A DNA stretch of 37,975 nt from Chloroflexi bacterium HGW-Chloroflexi-10 (GCA_002840755.1 PHBZ01000050.1:1-37975), one strand, 5' to 3'; positions 26,187-34,645 are shown, counted from the first letter of the stretch. Translations and numbers: made by a program. Notes: generated from the sequence alone by a model not told the origin.

Positions 26187-26217
26187 TACTTTGCCTTAAT
26201 TAAGGGCTTGCGTACAA

Positions 26218-26247
26218 TTGCCGCCGGATTAAACAGGTCGGTGGCAA
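26218..26247 (+). ncRNA. leader hairpin in the RRM/CspA message
   Basis: TTGCCGCCG (26218-26226) pairs with CGGTGGCAA (26239-26247) through nine base pairs, one of them G-U, around a 12-base loop. It sits in the inferred long 5' leader of the RNA-binding protein gene. Long structured leaders are a known feature of cold-shock genes, where they change with temperature. Confidence 0.45.
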
Positions 26248-26296
26248 ATTTAGTTTATACCGGAAAGAAAGCCGGAAGTGTCAGGATACGAGAAAA

Positions 26297-26728
26297 ATGG
26301 AAAGCAAATTGTATGTTGGTAATTTGTCATACGCGACAACAGAAGATGATTTAAAAACTCTGTTTGCAAATGCGGGTACGGTAGCTTCTGTTGCAGTGAT
26401 CAAAGATCGCGAAACAGGGCGTTCAAAAGGCTTTGCCTTTGTAGAAATGAGCACTCAGGAAGAAGCTGAGAAAGCAATCGCCCAATTAAATGGGTACACC
26501 CTTGGTGACCGTGATTTGCGTGTTTCCATTGCTCGTCCGCGCGAAGAAGGCCAAAGAGACAGTTTCGGTGGTGGTCAGCGTCGTAATGATAGCGGCTACG
26601 GTCGTCGTCCTGGTGGCGGCGGTGGTGGTGGCGGCGGCTTCGGCGGCGGTAACCGTGGCGGCGGCGCTGGTGATCGCGGTGGTGATCGCGGTGGTCGCAA
26701 CTCTCGTGGTGGTACACAGCGCTACTAA
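26297..26728 (+). CDS. RRM-type RNA-binding protein with glycine-rich RGG tail
   Basis: A 143-residue single-RRM protein of the type found in cyanobacteria and other bacteria (Rbp-like) and in plants as cold-induced glycine-rich proteins. RNP2 is LYVGNL (5-10) and RNP1 is KGFAFVEM (44-51), both with the aromatic RNA-stacking residues. Residues about 88-143 form a low-complexity tail with a run of glycines and several RGG motifs, expected to bind RNA loosely or promote condensation. It probably acts as an RNA chaperone. The gene is followed 56 bases later by a CspA-family gene with no terminator between, so the two are likely co-transcribed. The upstream leader carries a hairpin. The ribosome binding site before the ATG is weak. 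Confidence 0.9.
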   Translation: MESKLYVGNLSYATTEDDLKTLFANAGTVASVAVIKDRETGRSKGFAFVEMSTQEEAEKAIAQLNGYTLGDRDLRVSIARPREEGQRDSFGGGQRRNDSGYGRRPGGGGGGGGGFGGGNRGGGAGDRGGDRGGRNSRGGTQRY

Positions 26729-26784
26729 ACGTAGGCTGTTTTCACAAAAAATTTAAAGAAAATCTAGTAAGGAAGTAAAGAATA

Positions 26785-26994
26785 ATGTCAGAACGTGTAA
26801 AAGGTACAGTAAAGTGGTTTAACGGCACAAAAGGTTATGGCTTTTTGGCTCGTGAAGATGGCGCCGATGTGTTTGTTCATTTCTCCGCCATTCAGGGTAA
26901 CGGTTTCCGTAGCCTCGAAGAAGGTCAGAACGTAGAGTTCACCATTGAGCAAGGCCAGAAAGGCCCGCAAGCCGCTGAAGTCGTAGTGCTCTAA
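26785..26994 (+). CDS. CspA family cold-shock protein
   Basis: A 69-residue cold-shock domain protein, a five-stranded barrel that binds single-stranded RNA and DNA. RNP1 is KGYGFL (16-21) and RNP2 is VFVHFS (29-34), with the usual GTVKWFN start and the GPQAAEVVVL end. The size is normal for the family. The ribosome binding site AAGGAAG lies about 9 bases before the ATG. A strong terminator follows 25 bases after the stop and closes the operon with the RRM protein gene. Confidence 0.95.
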   Translation: MSERVKGTVKWFNGTKGYGFLAREDGADVFVHFSAIQGNGFRSLEEGQNVEFTIEQGQKGPQAAEVVVL

Positions 26995-27019
26995 TTTTTT
27001 AGACGATACGAACCTCGGT

Positions 27020-27047
27020 CCCCCATCCATTGGATGGGGGATTTTTT
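27020..27047 (+). terminator. strong Rho-independent terminator after cspA-like gene
   Basis: A perfect 9-bp stem (CCCCCATCC at 27020-27028 and GGATGGGGG at 27032-27040) with a three-base loop is followed by ATTTTTT. Confidence 0.92.
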
Positions 27048-27419
27048 ATTTATGGTACATATATGGTTGGTTGGGGATAGATATCGCAGATCTGCTCCGT
27101 GTAATATTTTATCCTGCCAGAATAAGTTTGATCGGCAATATTGTCGTTTTTTCATAAAATTTTAATCGCTTCATTTGGATATTTTATTGGGCCGGAAATA
27201 GGGATTACAGCCCAATGAAGCTTGTTTGACTGAACCGTAGCATCTTGGTCGGTTGAGCGTATTTTTTCAAAGGTTATATACGAAGAATAAAAAATTTATC
27301 CAAAATTTGTATAATAGGCAAAATTGATTCAACAGCCTGTATTTTTGTTCGGCAATTATTCTTTTTTATCAGGAGTACTTAAAAACAGGCAGAATTCTTT
27401 ATTCCCAGGAGGCGCGGGA
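27048..27419 (+). other. 372-base noncoding region before the first LamG protein gene
   Basis: No convincing ORF is visible. The region contains a hairpin with ATTGGGC (27186-27192) and GCCCAAT (27210-27216), and a second small dyad with AACCG (27233-27237) and CGGTT (27250-27254) before a run of T near 27262. There is a perfect TATAAT at 27310-27315 that is the likely -10 of the downstream gene, with no good -35. I compared it by eye with riboswitch cores (cyclic di-GMP, cobalamin) and saw no match. Confidence 0.45.
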
Positions 27420-29648
27420 ATGACCAATTATTTTCCGAAAACTAAACTTTTTTTGATCGTTGCTAGGCTTGCCCTGGCGGCTTGTTTTCTAAGCGGTTTG
27501 TTTGTTCCGGTTGGCAACGTATTAGCGGATGGCGCTGCCGGATATGCGCTTTCATTTGATGGGGTGGATGATGGTGTGCTACTGACATATACTAATGATG
27601 TGATGGACGGAACAAGTTGGAAAGAAACGAAGACGGTCAGTTTATGGCTTAAACCAGAGGGCACAGCCACTACCTGTGAAAGAAATGATGCTGCTTTGTG
27701 TGATAATGTTTTCGGAGATAAACCACGCTGGTGGGGCATATCCCGGGGAATTCGTAATGGGTTGGACCGCATTTGGGTTTGGAATTATTCCGGAGGGTAT
27801 AATATTATTGCTGTTCCTTATACGCTTGGTGAATGGATGCATGTTAGTATGGTTCATGAAGCGGGTGTTTTGAAGGCCTATAAAAATGGATTGTTGGTTG
27901 GATCGGTTGCTTCAGGCGCTACAGTACAACCTTCCACAGGCGCAATACCCATGCTGTATTTTGGTGGAACTATTAAGGACAGCACTAGTATTTGGACCTA
28001 TGAGGGTCTGATTGATGAAGTGCGAGTCTATACTATCGCATTGACTCAGAGCGAGATTCGTAACGGTCTTATGACTGAACTGGCAGGAAATGAAACCGGT
28101 TTGGTAGCTTATTATAAAATGAGCAATGGATCCGGTACCACCGTTACCGATGATTCGATCCATGATAGCAATGGAACGATCATTGAAGGCGGTCCGGGTG
28201 TTCCCGGAAATGGGCAATTGGCACAATGGGTAACTTCAGGGGCGTTTGATACCCCACTGGCCGATAATTTAACGGTTTCGGCTATTCAAAATACAACCAC
28301 CGATGTGCAGTTGAGTGGCATCAGTACCCCTGGCGCCAGCCTGACCTATACTTATAATGACCCTCCACACGGTTCACTTTCCGGTACGGCGCCGGCACTT
28401 ACCTATACACCTGACTCAGGTTACACCGGTGCTGATAGTTTTACCTACCAGGTATGGAATGGAAGTAACTCAAGTGCCGATGCCACGGTTTCCATTACAG
28501 TTTATTCTGCAAATAATACCCCGCCGGTAGCGAATACACTGAATATCTCTACGAATGTTAATACAGCCGTTAGTGTTACCTTGACCGGTTCAGATGCAAA
28601 TAATGATCCACTTACGTTTAGCGTAGTTTCCAACCCTACCCACGGTAGTCTGAGCGGTACTCCACCAAACCTCACTTATACTCCAAACATTAATTATACA
28701 GGATCGGATAGCTTTACCTTTTTAGCAAATGATGGGTTGGCGGACAGCAACACTGCAACGGTATCCATTAACATCGCGAGCAGTAATTTGCCGCCGGTGG
28801 TTAACCCACAAAATGAAGAAACAAATGAAGATACTGCGAAGGGTATTGTTTTGAATGCCAGCGATCCGGAAGGTTCGGCTGTTACCTATACGTTTACCAG
28901 CCCACCCACAGAGGGAACTTTACTGGGCACCGCTCCAAACATGACTTACACACCCAATCCTAACTATAACGGCATTGATCGATTCAGTTATTTTGCACGG
29001 GATGCACAATCCAATCGAAGTACAACAGTAACTGTGACCATAACGATCAATCCGATGAATGATGCACCCACGCGTATCAATCAGAGCCTGACAACGGGTA
29101 TCAATGTTTCATTACCGATTACTTTGACGGCCAATGATATTGATGGCGACTCATTGACTTTTGAGATTACCAACAATCCTCAAAATGGCGCTTTAGGCGG
29201 CGCTACCCCTAACCTCGTCTACACACCCAATACCAACTTTTCAGGTACAGATATATTCTCCTTCCGTGCGTATGATGGACAGGCTTACAGCCAGACTGCC
29301 AACGTGATAATTACAGTATCAGGAGAGAGTGATACACCACTGGCACAAGCAGATACTTATTTTGTTGACCGGGATAGTATTTTGAATGTGTCGGTGGTTA
29401 ATGGCGTTTTGAGCAATGATACGTCCCCACAAGGTGTCCCTTTACAGGCAGTATTGGAAGAGGATGTTTCTCATGGTACCCTAGAAATCAATAGTAACGG
29501 ATCCTTTACCTATACTCCCCTTAGCGGATTTAGTGGGGAGGACAGTTTTACATACCATGCCATTGCTGGGGTAGAAGTTAGCAACACCGTGACGGTGAAA
29601 TTGTTCGTCGGTGCATCCAAAGTATTTTTGCCTTTGGTAGTGCGTTAG
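27420..29648 (+). CDS. secreted LamG-like plus five-repeat cadherin/Ig-like surface protein
   Basis: A 742-residue exported protein. After the signal peptide (ending about LADGAAG) a LamG/concanavalin-like domain covers about residues 38-215 (ALSFDGVDDGVLL, WKETKTVSLWLKPEG, GLIDEVRVYTIALTQSEI). Five cadherin- or Ig-like repeats of about 85 residues follow, each with a core such as HGSLSGTxPxLTYTPxxxYTGxDSFT (first at about 255-330, last at about 620-725). The protein ends in KVFLPLVVR. Such proteins usually bind carbohydrates or mediate attachment. The ATG at 27420 is chosen because AGGAGG lies about 8 bases upstream; the open frame extends 32 codons further. A shorter paralogue lies 190 bases downstream. 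Confidence 0.85.
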   Translation: MTNYFPKTKLFLIVARLALAACFLSGLFVPVGNVLADGAAGYALSFDGVDDGVLLTYTNDVMDGTSWKETKTVSLWLKPEGTATTCERNDAALCDNVFGDKPRWWGISRGIRNGLDRIWVWNYSGGYNIIAVPYTLGEWMHVSMVHEAGVLKAYKNGLLVGSVASGATVQPSTGAIPMLYFGGTIKDSTSIWTYEGLIDEVRVYTIALTQSEIRNGLMTELAGNETGLVAYYKMSNGSGTTVTDDSIHDSNGTIIEGGPGVPGNGQLAQWVTSGAFDTPLADNLTVSAIQNTTTDVQLSGISTPGASLTYTYNDPPHGSLSGTAPALTYTPDSGYTGADSFTYQVWNGSNSSADATVSITVYSANNTPPVANTLNISTNVNTAVSVTLTGSDANNDPLTFSVVSNPTHGSLSGTPPNLTYTPNINYTGSDSFTFLANDGLADSNTATVSINIASSNLPPVVNPQNEETNEDTAKGIVLNASDPEGSAVTYTFTSPPTEGTLLGTAPNMTYTPNPNYNGIDRFSYFARDAQSNRSTTVTVTITINPMNDAPTRINQSLTTGINVSLPITLTANDIDGDSLTFEITNNPQNGALGGATPNLVYTPNTNFSGTDIFSFRAYDGQAYSQTANVIITVSGESDTPLAQADTYFVDRDSILNVSVVNGVLSNDTSPQGVPLQAVLEEDVSHGTLEINSNGSFTYTPLSGFSGEDSFTYHAIAGVEVSNTVTVKLFVGASKVFLPLVVR

Positions 29649-29674
29649 CTTATAATTAAAGGGGTATCTTCAGG

Positions 29675-29702
29675 AACAACTAGCAATCTGTTAGCAGTTG
29701 TT
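29675..29702 (+). terminator. possible weak terminator between the LamG paralogues
   Basis: AACAACT (29675-29681) pairs perfectly with AGTTGTT (29696-29702) around a 14-base loop. Only a short T-rich stretch (TAATTTC) follows, so termination would be inefficient. Confidence 0.4.
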
Positions 29703-29838
29703 TAATTTCATAGATAGTGACATCTGACTTTTGGCCATTTTGATTGATTTTGTATACAACATATTTGGTAATAAATATCAAATATGGAATAATACTTACA
29801 TAATTCGTAATGCTAGCGGATTATTCGAGAGGTGAGGG

Positions 29839-31527
29839 ATGAATACAAAAATTTCAGTTGCTATTATCAAAAAGGTTATTCTGGCGGGAATGGGTTTAGT
29901 ACTACTCGGAACATTTTTTTCGGTTCAGCCGGTTTCAGCGAGCGGTGAAGCGGGTTATTCTTTGATGTTTGATGGAATCAATGATTATGTTGCTCTGGAT
30001 GTGACTGAAAATATTTTTGGAGTTGATTGGAAAAATTCTAAATCTATTAGTATATGGATCAAACCAATGGGCAATGCCGAAAGTTGCAATTTTAATGATG
30101 TAGCTTATTGCGATGCGATTATTATTAATCGTCCGCGTTATTTTGGCATCATGCGCGGGATAATTGCCGGTCAGGATCGTATATGGATTTGGAATTATGA
30201 TAATAGCACCGACAAGATTGGTATTGAATACACACAGGACCAATGGATCCATATAACAATGGTGCATGCCAATGGCAGACTTAAAGCATATCGCAATGCT
30301 AACCTGGTGGGGAATATTGCCAGTGGCCAAACCAATGGCAGCATACCTGTGGTCAACTCGAAATTACAATTGGGTGCATTTTTAGAAGAGGGTAGTGTAG
30401 GTGCATTTCAAGGTGAACTGGATGAATTACGGTTATATTCCATTGAGGTTAGCCAGCAGGATATTGTTGACAATTTGCGTAACGAATTGTCAATTCCAGT
30501 AACCGGTTTAGGAGCTTATTATAAGATGTCAGACGGCAGTGGATTGATTCTGACCGACGATAGCGGAAATGGTTGGCATGGTGATTTGATGAATAATATT
30601 CTCATTGATCCGGAAAATATATCCTATCCTCTATGGGTGAATCCTTCGACGGCCTTTGATAATGCCGTTGCCGATGACCAAATTGTTATGACTGATGAGG
30701 ACCAGGCCGTGATGATAGGATTAACCGGTTCCAGCCCGACTGGCGCGGAATTGTTTTTTACTATAATCGAAGACCCTTCAAATGGTGTTGTAAGTGGAAC
30801 TCCTCCCAATCTTACTTATACGCCAGACCTGAATTTTTCCGGGGTGGATAGTTTTTATTTCCAGGTGAATGATGGCATAACAACGAGCATTGAGTCTGCG
30901 GTCACCATTATGGTTAACCCGATTAATGATGCACCTGTAGCAAATAATATAATTGGGGTAACCAATGAAGATACTCCGGTAAATATTATTCTGGATGGCA
31001 GCGATGTGGACGTTGCTGATGTGCTCAGCTATGTGGTAGGGCAAGAACCGCAGCATGGTCAACTCAGCGGCACTGGTGATAACAGAACTTATACTCCCCA
31101 TGCGAATTATTTCGGTGTGGATACGTTTACCTACACTGTTTTTGATGGTCTCGTATCCAGTGCTCCAGCAACAGTCACTATCACTATTCATGCGGTGAAT
31201 GATATCCCTGTAGGCGTGAATGATACTTACCAAGTTTCCCAGAACAGTGTTTTGAGTGAGCCCGCTCCCGGTGTTTTGACGAACGATCACGATCTTGAAA
31301 CACTCAATTTGCAGGCGATACTCATCAGCACAACCCAACACGGCGTACTTAACCTATCCAGCAATGGATCTTTTACATATTCACCGTTTTTAAATTATAA
31401 CGGTGAGGATCAGTTCACTTATACCGCCAGTGACGGGTTCAATCAAAGCAACCATGTAACGGTTACGCTTATAGTTCAACCAGGTGATTTTCAATTTACC
31501 TTATTTTTGCCACTGGTTAAAAATTAG
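29839..31527 (+). CDS. secreted LamG-like plus three-repeat cadherin/Ig-like surface protein
   Basis: A 562-residue exported paralogue of the preceding protein. The signal peptide ends near SVQPVSASG. The LamG-like domain (about residues 38-205) shares the same layout: SLMFDGINDYVAL, WKNSKSISIWIKPMG, a matching CNFNDVAYCD segment and GELDELRLYSIEVSQQDI. Only three cadherin/Ig-like repeats follow (about 275-360, 361-450 and 451-552) instead of five. It ends in TLFLPLVKN. A GAGGTGAGGG ribosome binding site precedes the ATG. The pair looks like a tandem duplication followed by loss or gain of repeats. The frame continues for 44 more codons after the TAG (see the next entry). Confidence 0.85.
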   Translation: MNTKISVAIIKKVILAGMGLVLLGTFFSVQPVSASGEAGYSLMFDGINDYVALDVTENIFGVDWKNSKSISIWIKPMGNAESCNFNDVAYCDAIIINRPRYFGIMRGIIAGQDRIWIWNYDNSTDKIGIEYTQDQWIHITMVHANGRLKAYRNANLVGNIASGQTNGSIPVVNSKLQLGAFLEEGSVGAFQGELDELRLYSIEVSQQDIVDNLRNELSIPVTGLGAYYKMSDGSGLILTDDSGNGWHGDLMNNILIDPENISYPLWVNPSTAFDNAVADDQIVMTDEDQAVMIGLTGSSPTGAELFFTIIEDPSNGVVSGTPPNLTYTPDLNFSGVDSFYFQVNDGITTSIESAVTIMVNPINDAPVANNIIGVTNEDTPVNIILDGSDVDVADVLSYVVGQEPQHGQLSGTGDNRTYTPHANYFGVDTFTYTVFDGLVSSAPATVTITIHAVNDIPVGVNDTYQVSQNSVLSEPAPGVLTNDHDLETLNLQAILISTTQHGVLNLSSNGSFTYSPFLNYNGEDQFTYTASDGFNQSNHVTVTLIVQPGDFQFTLFLPLVKN

Positions 31528-31662
31528 GCATTAATGGATGCCAGGGTTGGTGCCAACCCGTATCCGCTATGGAGTAACAAGCCCGGACCCACACTTGTCG
31601 AATTTGCCGTGGGTGCAAATGGCACGAATGGTGCCTGGATTGTGACATTTAAATTGCATTAA
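31528..31662 (+). pseudogene. in-frame 44-codon extension after the stop of the LamG paralogue
   Basis: Directly after the TAG at 31525-31527 the same frame stays open for 44 codons to a TAA at 31660-31662. It contains an internal ATG at 31534 (MDARVGANPYPLWSN, then GPTLVEFAVGANGTNGAWIV). The residues look protein-like, and the stretch appears more GC-rich than its surroundings. It begins with a 7-bp hairpin (GGGTTGG/CCAACCC, 31544-31559). It has no ribosome binding site of its own. It may be the tail of an older gene left by rearrangement, or a readthrough extension; the former is more likely because the LPL end motif before the TAG matches true C-termini. Confidence 0.3.
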
Positions 31663-31719
31663 TTCTCAAAATTGCCTGGTTGAAAGAGTCTTAAGTTCTA
31701 CAACCACCTATTACATTAT

Positions 31720-32088
31720 TCAGACTATGGTTTTTGATGAACCGGATCTTTGATTTATTCCAGTCAGAATGAAAATGATGCCGCTGATCAATAATGGACC
31801 CTCAATTATTAAAGCGATTCCCGGATACTGATAATGCCGGAAAAAAATTAAAAAGCCAAAAGCAAGCATCAGGCTGGCAGTACCACCTGGCAGTGGTTTA
31901 TGCCAGGCTATGAATAATGCCGCTGCCATAAAAAATGTTGGTATATTATGAACCAGAAACCCTCCCAAAACTTTCCAGAAGGAAGCACTTGAGTCAAACA
32001 CATCCACGGATAGCAGAATAAACAGGGCTATTGATATGAGCATGATAATGCGGGGCACCCAGGTGAGAAGAGAAGATTTTTGTTTCAT
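31720..32088 (-). CDS. small four-helix membrane protein of unknown function
   Basis: A 122-residue protein with about four hydrophobic segments (roughly residues 10-29, 42-62, 70-85 and 90-110) and short polar ends. The motif FLVHNIPTFFMAAALFIAWHKP followed by GGTASLMLAFG is characteristic of a family of small bacterial membrane proteins with no known role. The ATG at 32088 is chosen because GGAGG lies about 6 bases upstream; the frame extends nine codons further. The gene stands alone on the minus strand. No partner is obvious. Confidence 0.7.
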   Translation of the reverse strand: MKQKSSLLTWVPRIIMLISIALFILLSVDVFDSSASFWKVLGGFLVHNIPTFFMAAALFIAWHKPLPGGTASLMLAFGFLIFFRHYQYPGIALIIEGPLLISGIIFILTGINQRSGSSKTIV

Positions 32089-32277
32089 CACACACCTCCA
32101 CCATTTAGTATACAAATTTCAGGATGATAATTGCATAGGAATAAATTTCTCCCGGGTGTTATCGGTATTGTCTATCCTGATTTGCCAGAAAAAAGTGATA
32201 GTCAGGGATATTATCAAGTGTTCGCACATTAGCCTGGGCGAAGGAAATTTGCGGTTTAAAGAGAGCTGCCTGCCTAG

Positions 32278-33372
32278 TTATTCAAATAAATCTTTTAATT
32301 TTCGTAATGCGGAAACATCATCCAGTAAGTCTGTGGAAGAACTGAACTGGTTGGGGGAGCCGTAGAGCGGCAGGTTGCGCAGGATCGAGTTCTGAATAGA
32401 CTGTTGCAGGGCTTCAGCGAAACGCTCAGCATGGATCACCTGATAGGGCCGGCCATGAAAGCTGGAGCAGCCCGCATCCAACGGGCTGGTTATTCCTAGT
32501 TGATTATGAGCAGCTGCCAAATTTATGTAGACTTGGCATAAGCCTGTTTCGCGGGTCTGCCAGTCATTTGCGGTCAATATTGTGTTGAGATGGTCACTTA
32601 ATTGAGCTGCGATGTTCAGACGTTGAAAAGCACTACCGAACCATTTGCTGTAAGGGGTATATTGTTTTTCCAACCGAAAACACAGACGCATACAGGTTTG
32701 CACCAGGCGGGCAGCCAGCAGCCGGGAGCCAAAATCATCACCTACTTCTCCTGTGCGCCCGACAAAGGGTTCTTCCTGCCCAATCTGGCTCCAATCACTG
32801 GCCATCAGGTACAACCAGATATCGCGTGGATAATAGGTCAAACGGGTGCGAATGGCGTTTAACCCCAAATCATCATGAAATACCGCTCCACTTGTCAGCG
32901 TAAGCAGGCGATGTTCAGAAAAGGTCAACCATTCGGATGGGGAAGGATTTTGCCACGCCCCACTACCCAATTCGTTGTCAAAATAGGATGACAGGGTGGT
33001 TATATCTATCAGGTGATCCACCGGGCCATCCTGAATGGACTTGAGTAAACGTACACCAATCTGGTCGGGCGGCCCGTAGCTGGTGGGATAGCCCAGGAAA
33101 CTATATGGTAATTGGCCGCGCAGCATTTCATCAAGCAGACTGCGATTGCTCTCAAAATTGATTTCTGAAAGAAACAAAATCAGACGTGGCCCCCACATAT
33201 GATCCCGTGAAAGAGGAGTATCCATGCCAATTACATCTGAGCCGAAGCCAACCAGGGCGGCAGAGTGGGGCAGAGAAGGAAAATGCACCATTATTAAAGG
33301 ACGGATAATTTCCTGGTAATAACGCCGGCTCAATTCCAGGCCGGGGATGAATTCAGGCAGAGCAGAGAACAT
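32278..33372 (-). CDS. DUF4037 nucleotidyltransferase-like protein
   Basis: A 364-residue cytoplasmic protein. Near the N-terminus GSDVIGMDTPLSRDH (44-58) resembles the GS...D...D active-site pattern of the nucleotidyltransferase fold, followed by WGPRLILFL. The remainder is helical, as in DUF4037 proteins. These are thought to be related to antibiotic nucleotidyltransferases, but a substrate is not established. The Asp residues at 51 and 57 could be the metal ligands. There is no ribosome binding site. Instead a TACAAT sits 6 bases before the ATG (complement of 33379-33384), which would make a leaderless message. It is divergent from the GNAT-fold gene at 33485. Confidence 0.8.
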   Translation of the reverse strand: MFSALPEFIPGLELSRRYYQEIIRPLIMVHFPSLPHSAALVGFGSDVIGMDTPLSRDHMWGPRLILFLSEINFESNRSLLDEMLRGQLPYSFLGYPTSYGPPDQIGVRLLKSIQDGPVDHLIDITTLSSYFDNELGSGAWQNPSPSEWLTFSEHRLLTLTSGAVFHDDLGLNAIRTRLTYYPRDIWLYLMASDWSQIGQEEPFVGRTGEVGDDFGSRLLAARLVQTCMRLCFRLEKQYTPYSKWFGSAFQRLNIAAQLSDHLNTILTANDWQTRETGLCQVYINLAAAHNQLGITSPLDAGCSSFHGRPYQVIHAERFAEALQQSIQNSILRNLPLYGSPNQFSSSTDLLDDVSALRKLKDLFE

Positions 33373-33484
33373 AAATCTATTGTATCATTGCCGGAACCAT
33401 CCGAGAATTTCAGAGAACCCTTAAAAATTTATGCTAGGATTAGAGTATTATTTTTATTCTAAAGATATGTAAAGGATTGTTGCG

Positions 33485-34618
33485 ATGCATGTTTCCCAGG
33501 TAGAGAACCACCGTGATCGTAAGACTTTTATTGAACTTCCGTACCAGTTGTACCGTGATGATCCACGCTGGGTGCCACCCTTGCGCAGTGAAATGGCTGG
33601 ACAGTTTAATAGAAAAAAGAATCCATTTCTGGAGCATTGTGAATCGGTTTTATTTTTGCTCTGGGAAAATAAAAAGCCGGTGGGGCGTATTGCGGCGTTT
33701 ATTGACTATCTGGCGATAGAAGCCTGGGGAGAAGCGATTGGGTTGTTTGGTTATTATGAATGTCCAGCGAATGCAGCCGCATCACAACTCTTGTTGAAAA
33801 CAGCCCAAGATTGGCTTGCGGAGCGTGGTATGCAGTTCATGCGTGGTCCATGGTCGTTCGTTTCACAGGAATGGGGCAGTGTGGTAGAGGGTTTTGAACC
33901 CGCGCCGGTGGTAATGTCCCCTTATAATCCACCTTATTATAATGAACAATATGAAGATTTTGGCCTTGAAAAGGTAAAAGATTTGCTTGTGTACCTGATT
34001 GATGCCCGCAGGGGTTACCAGATTCCGGAACGGATTCTTACCCTGACAGACAAAGTGTCCAACCGATACAAGATTCTCACACGTCCTTTGGATATGCAAA
34101 ACCTGGAAAAAGAAACTGAAATGCTTATTTCACTTTCAAATGACAGTTTGATCAAGAACTGGGGTTATTCGCCGGTGACTGATGCTGAAGTGACCGCTAT
34201 GGTAAACGATCTTAAGCAGATCATTCACCCCAAAGCAGTCATTTTTGCAAAGGATGAAGCAGGAAAACCGGTTGGTTTCGCCATAGCTATTCCGGATATT
34301 AATATACTGCTCAAAGGCCTGGATGGGCGCTTGTTTCCTTTTGGCTGGCTGAAACTTCTCCATGGGTTGCCTAAATTAACAAACTACCGTATGTTTGCAT
34401 TAGGTGTTATCCCTGAATATCATGGTAAGGGAATTGACTGTTTGTTGTATCGGGCACTGTATGATTCGATATTCTCTCCATCCATGAGGTTGGAAATTAA
34501 TTATGTATTGGAAGATAATGATCCGATGAATAATGCCCTCCAGAAATTAAATGCTACCCTATTGCGGCGGTACCGCGTCTTTCAACGAGGGATCGGGCAA
34601 AGCGTTTCCACACAATAA
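33485..34618 (+). CDS. GNAT-fold protein of about 377 residues
   Basis: A 377-residue cytoplasmic protein with an N-terminal half (about 1-165) carrying a GNAT-like segment (KPVGRIAAFIDYLAIEAWGEA, FGYYECPANAAASQLLLKTA) and a C-terminal half (about 190-370) ending in a second GNAT-like core (MFALGVIPEYHGKGIDCLLY). It therefore looks like a two-domain GNAT protein. The loop EYHGKGI in the C-terminal half resembles the acetyl-CoA loop. Similar proteins are often annotated as hypothetical; the substrate is unknown. An AAGGA ribosome binding site lies about 9 bases before the ATG. It is upstream of the kinase gene but separated by 143 bases with a promoter-like element, so it is probably not part of that operon. 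Confidence 0.75.
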   Translation: MHVSQVENHRDRKTFIELPYQLYRDDPRWVPPLRSEMAGQFNRKKNPFLEHCESVLFLLWENKKPVGRIAAFIDYLAIEAWGEAIGLFGYYECPANAAASQLLLKTAQDWLAERGMQFMRGPWSFVSQEWGSVVEGFEPAPVVMSPYNPPYYNEQYEDFGLEKVKDLLVYLIDARRGYQIPERILTLTDKVSNRYKILTRPLDMQNLEKETEMLISLSNDSLIKNWGYSPVTDAEVTAMVNDLKQIIHPKAVIFAKDEAGKPVGFAIAIPDINILLKGLDGRLFPFGWLKLLHGLPKLTNYRMFALGVIPEYHGKGIDCLLYRALYDSIFSPSMRLEINYVLEDNDPMNNALQKLNATLLRRYRVFQRGIGQSVSTQ

Positions 34619-34620
34619 TT

Positions 34621-34645
34621 TTCAATCGCTTAATTGAAGTATAAT
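34621..34645 (+). promoter_or_regulatory. candidate promoter with adjacent palindrome before the ABC-kinase gene
   Basis: TTCAAT (34621-34626) and ATTGAA (34633-34638) form a perfect 6-bp dyad, followed one base later by a perfect TATAAT (34640-34645). The dyad overlaps the expected -35 position, so it could be an operator. The leader to the GTG at 34762 would be about 110 bases. Confidence 0.4.

Noticed and set aside
26400..26717. His/Arg-rich frame antisense to the RRM protein tail
   Set aside because: It is the reverse reading of GGT/GGC glycine codons; low complexity only.
26590..26720. Repetitive GGT/GGC tract that looks like a tandem DNA repeat
   Set aside because: It is explained by the glycine-rich RGG coding tail and has no regular unit length.
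27160..27260. Possible cyclic di-GMP or other riboswitch in the long leader
   Set aside because: Two small hairpins are present, but the conserved core sequences of the riboswitch classes I know are absent.
30778..31341. 187-codon open frame antisense to the second LamG paralogue
   Set aside because: It covers the cadherin-like repeats on the other strand. The frame stays open because of the Thr/Asn-rich repeat composition, and the product has no recognisable features.
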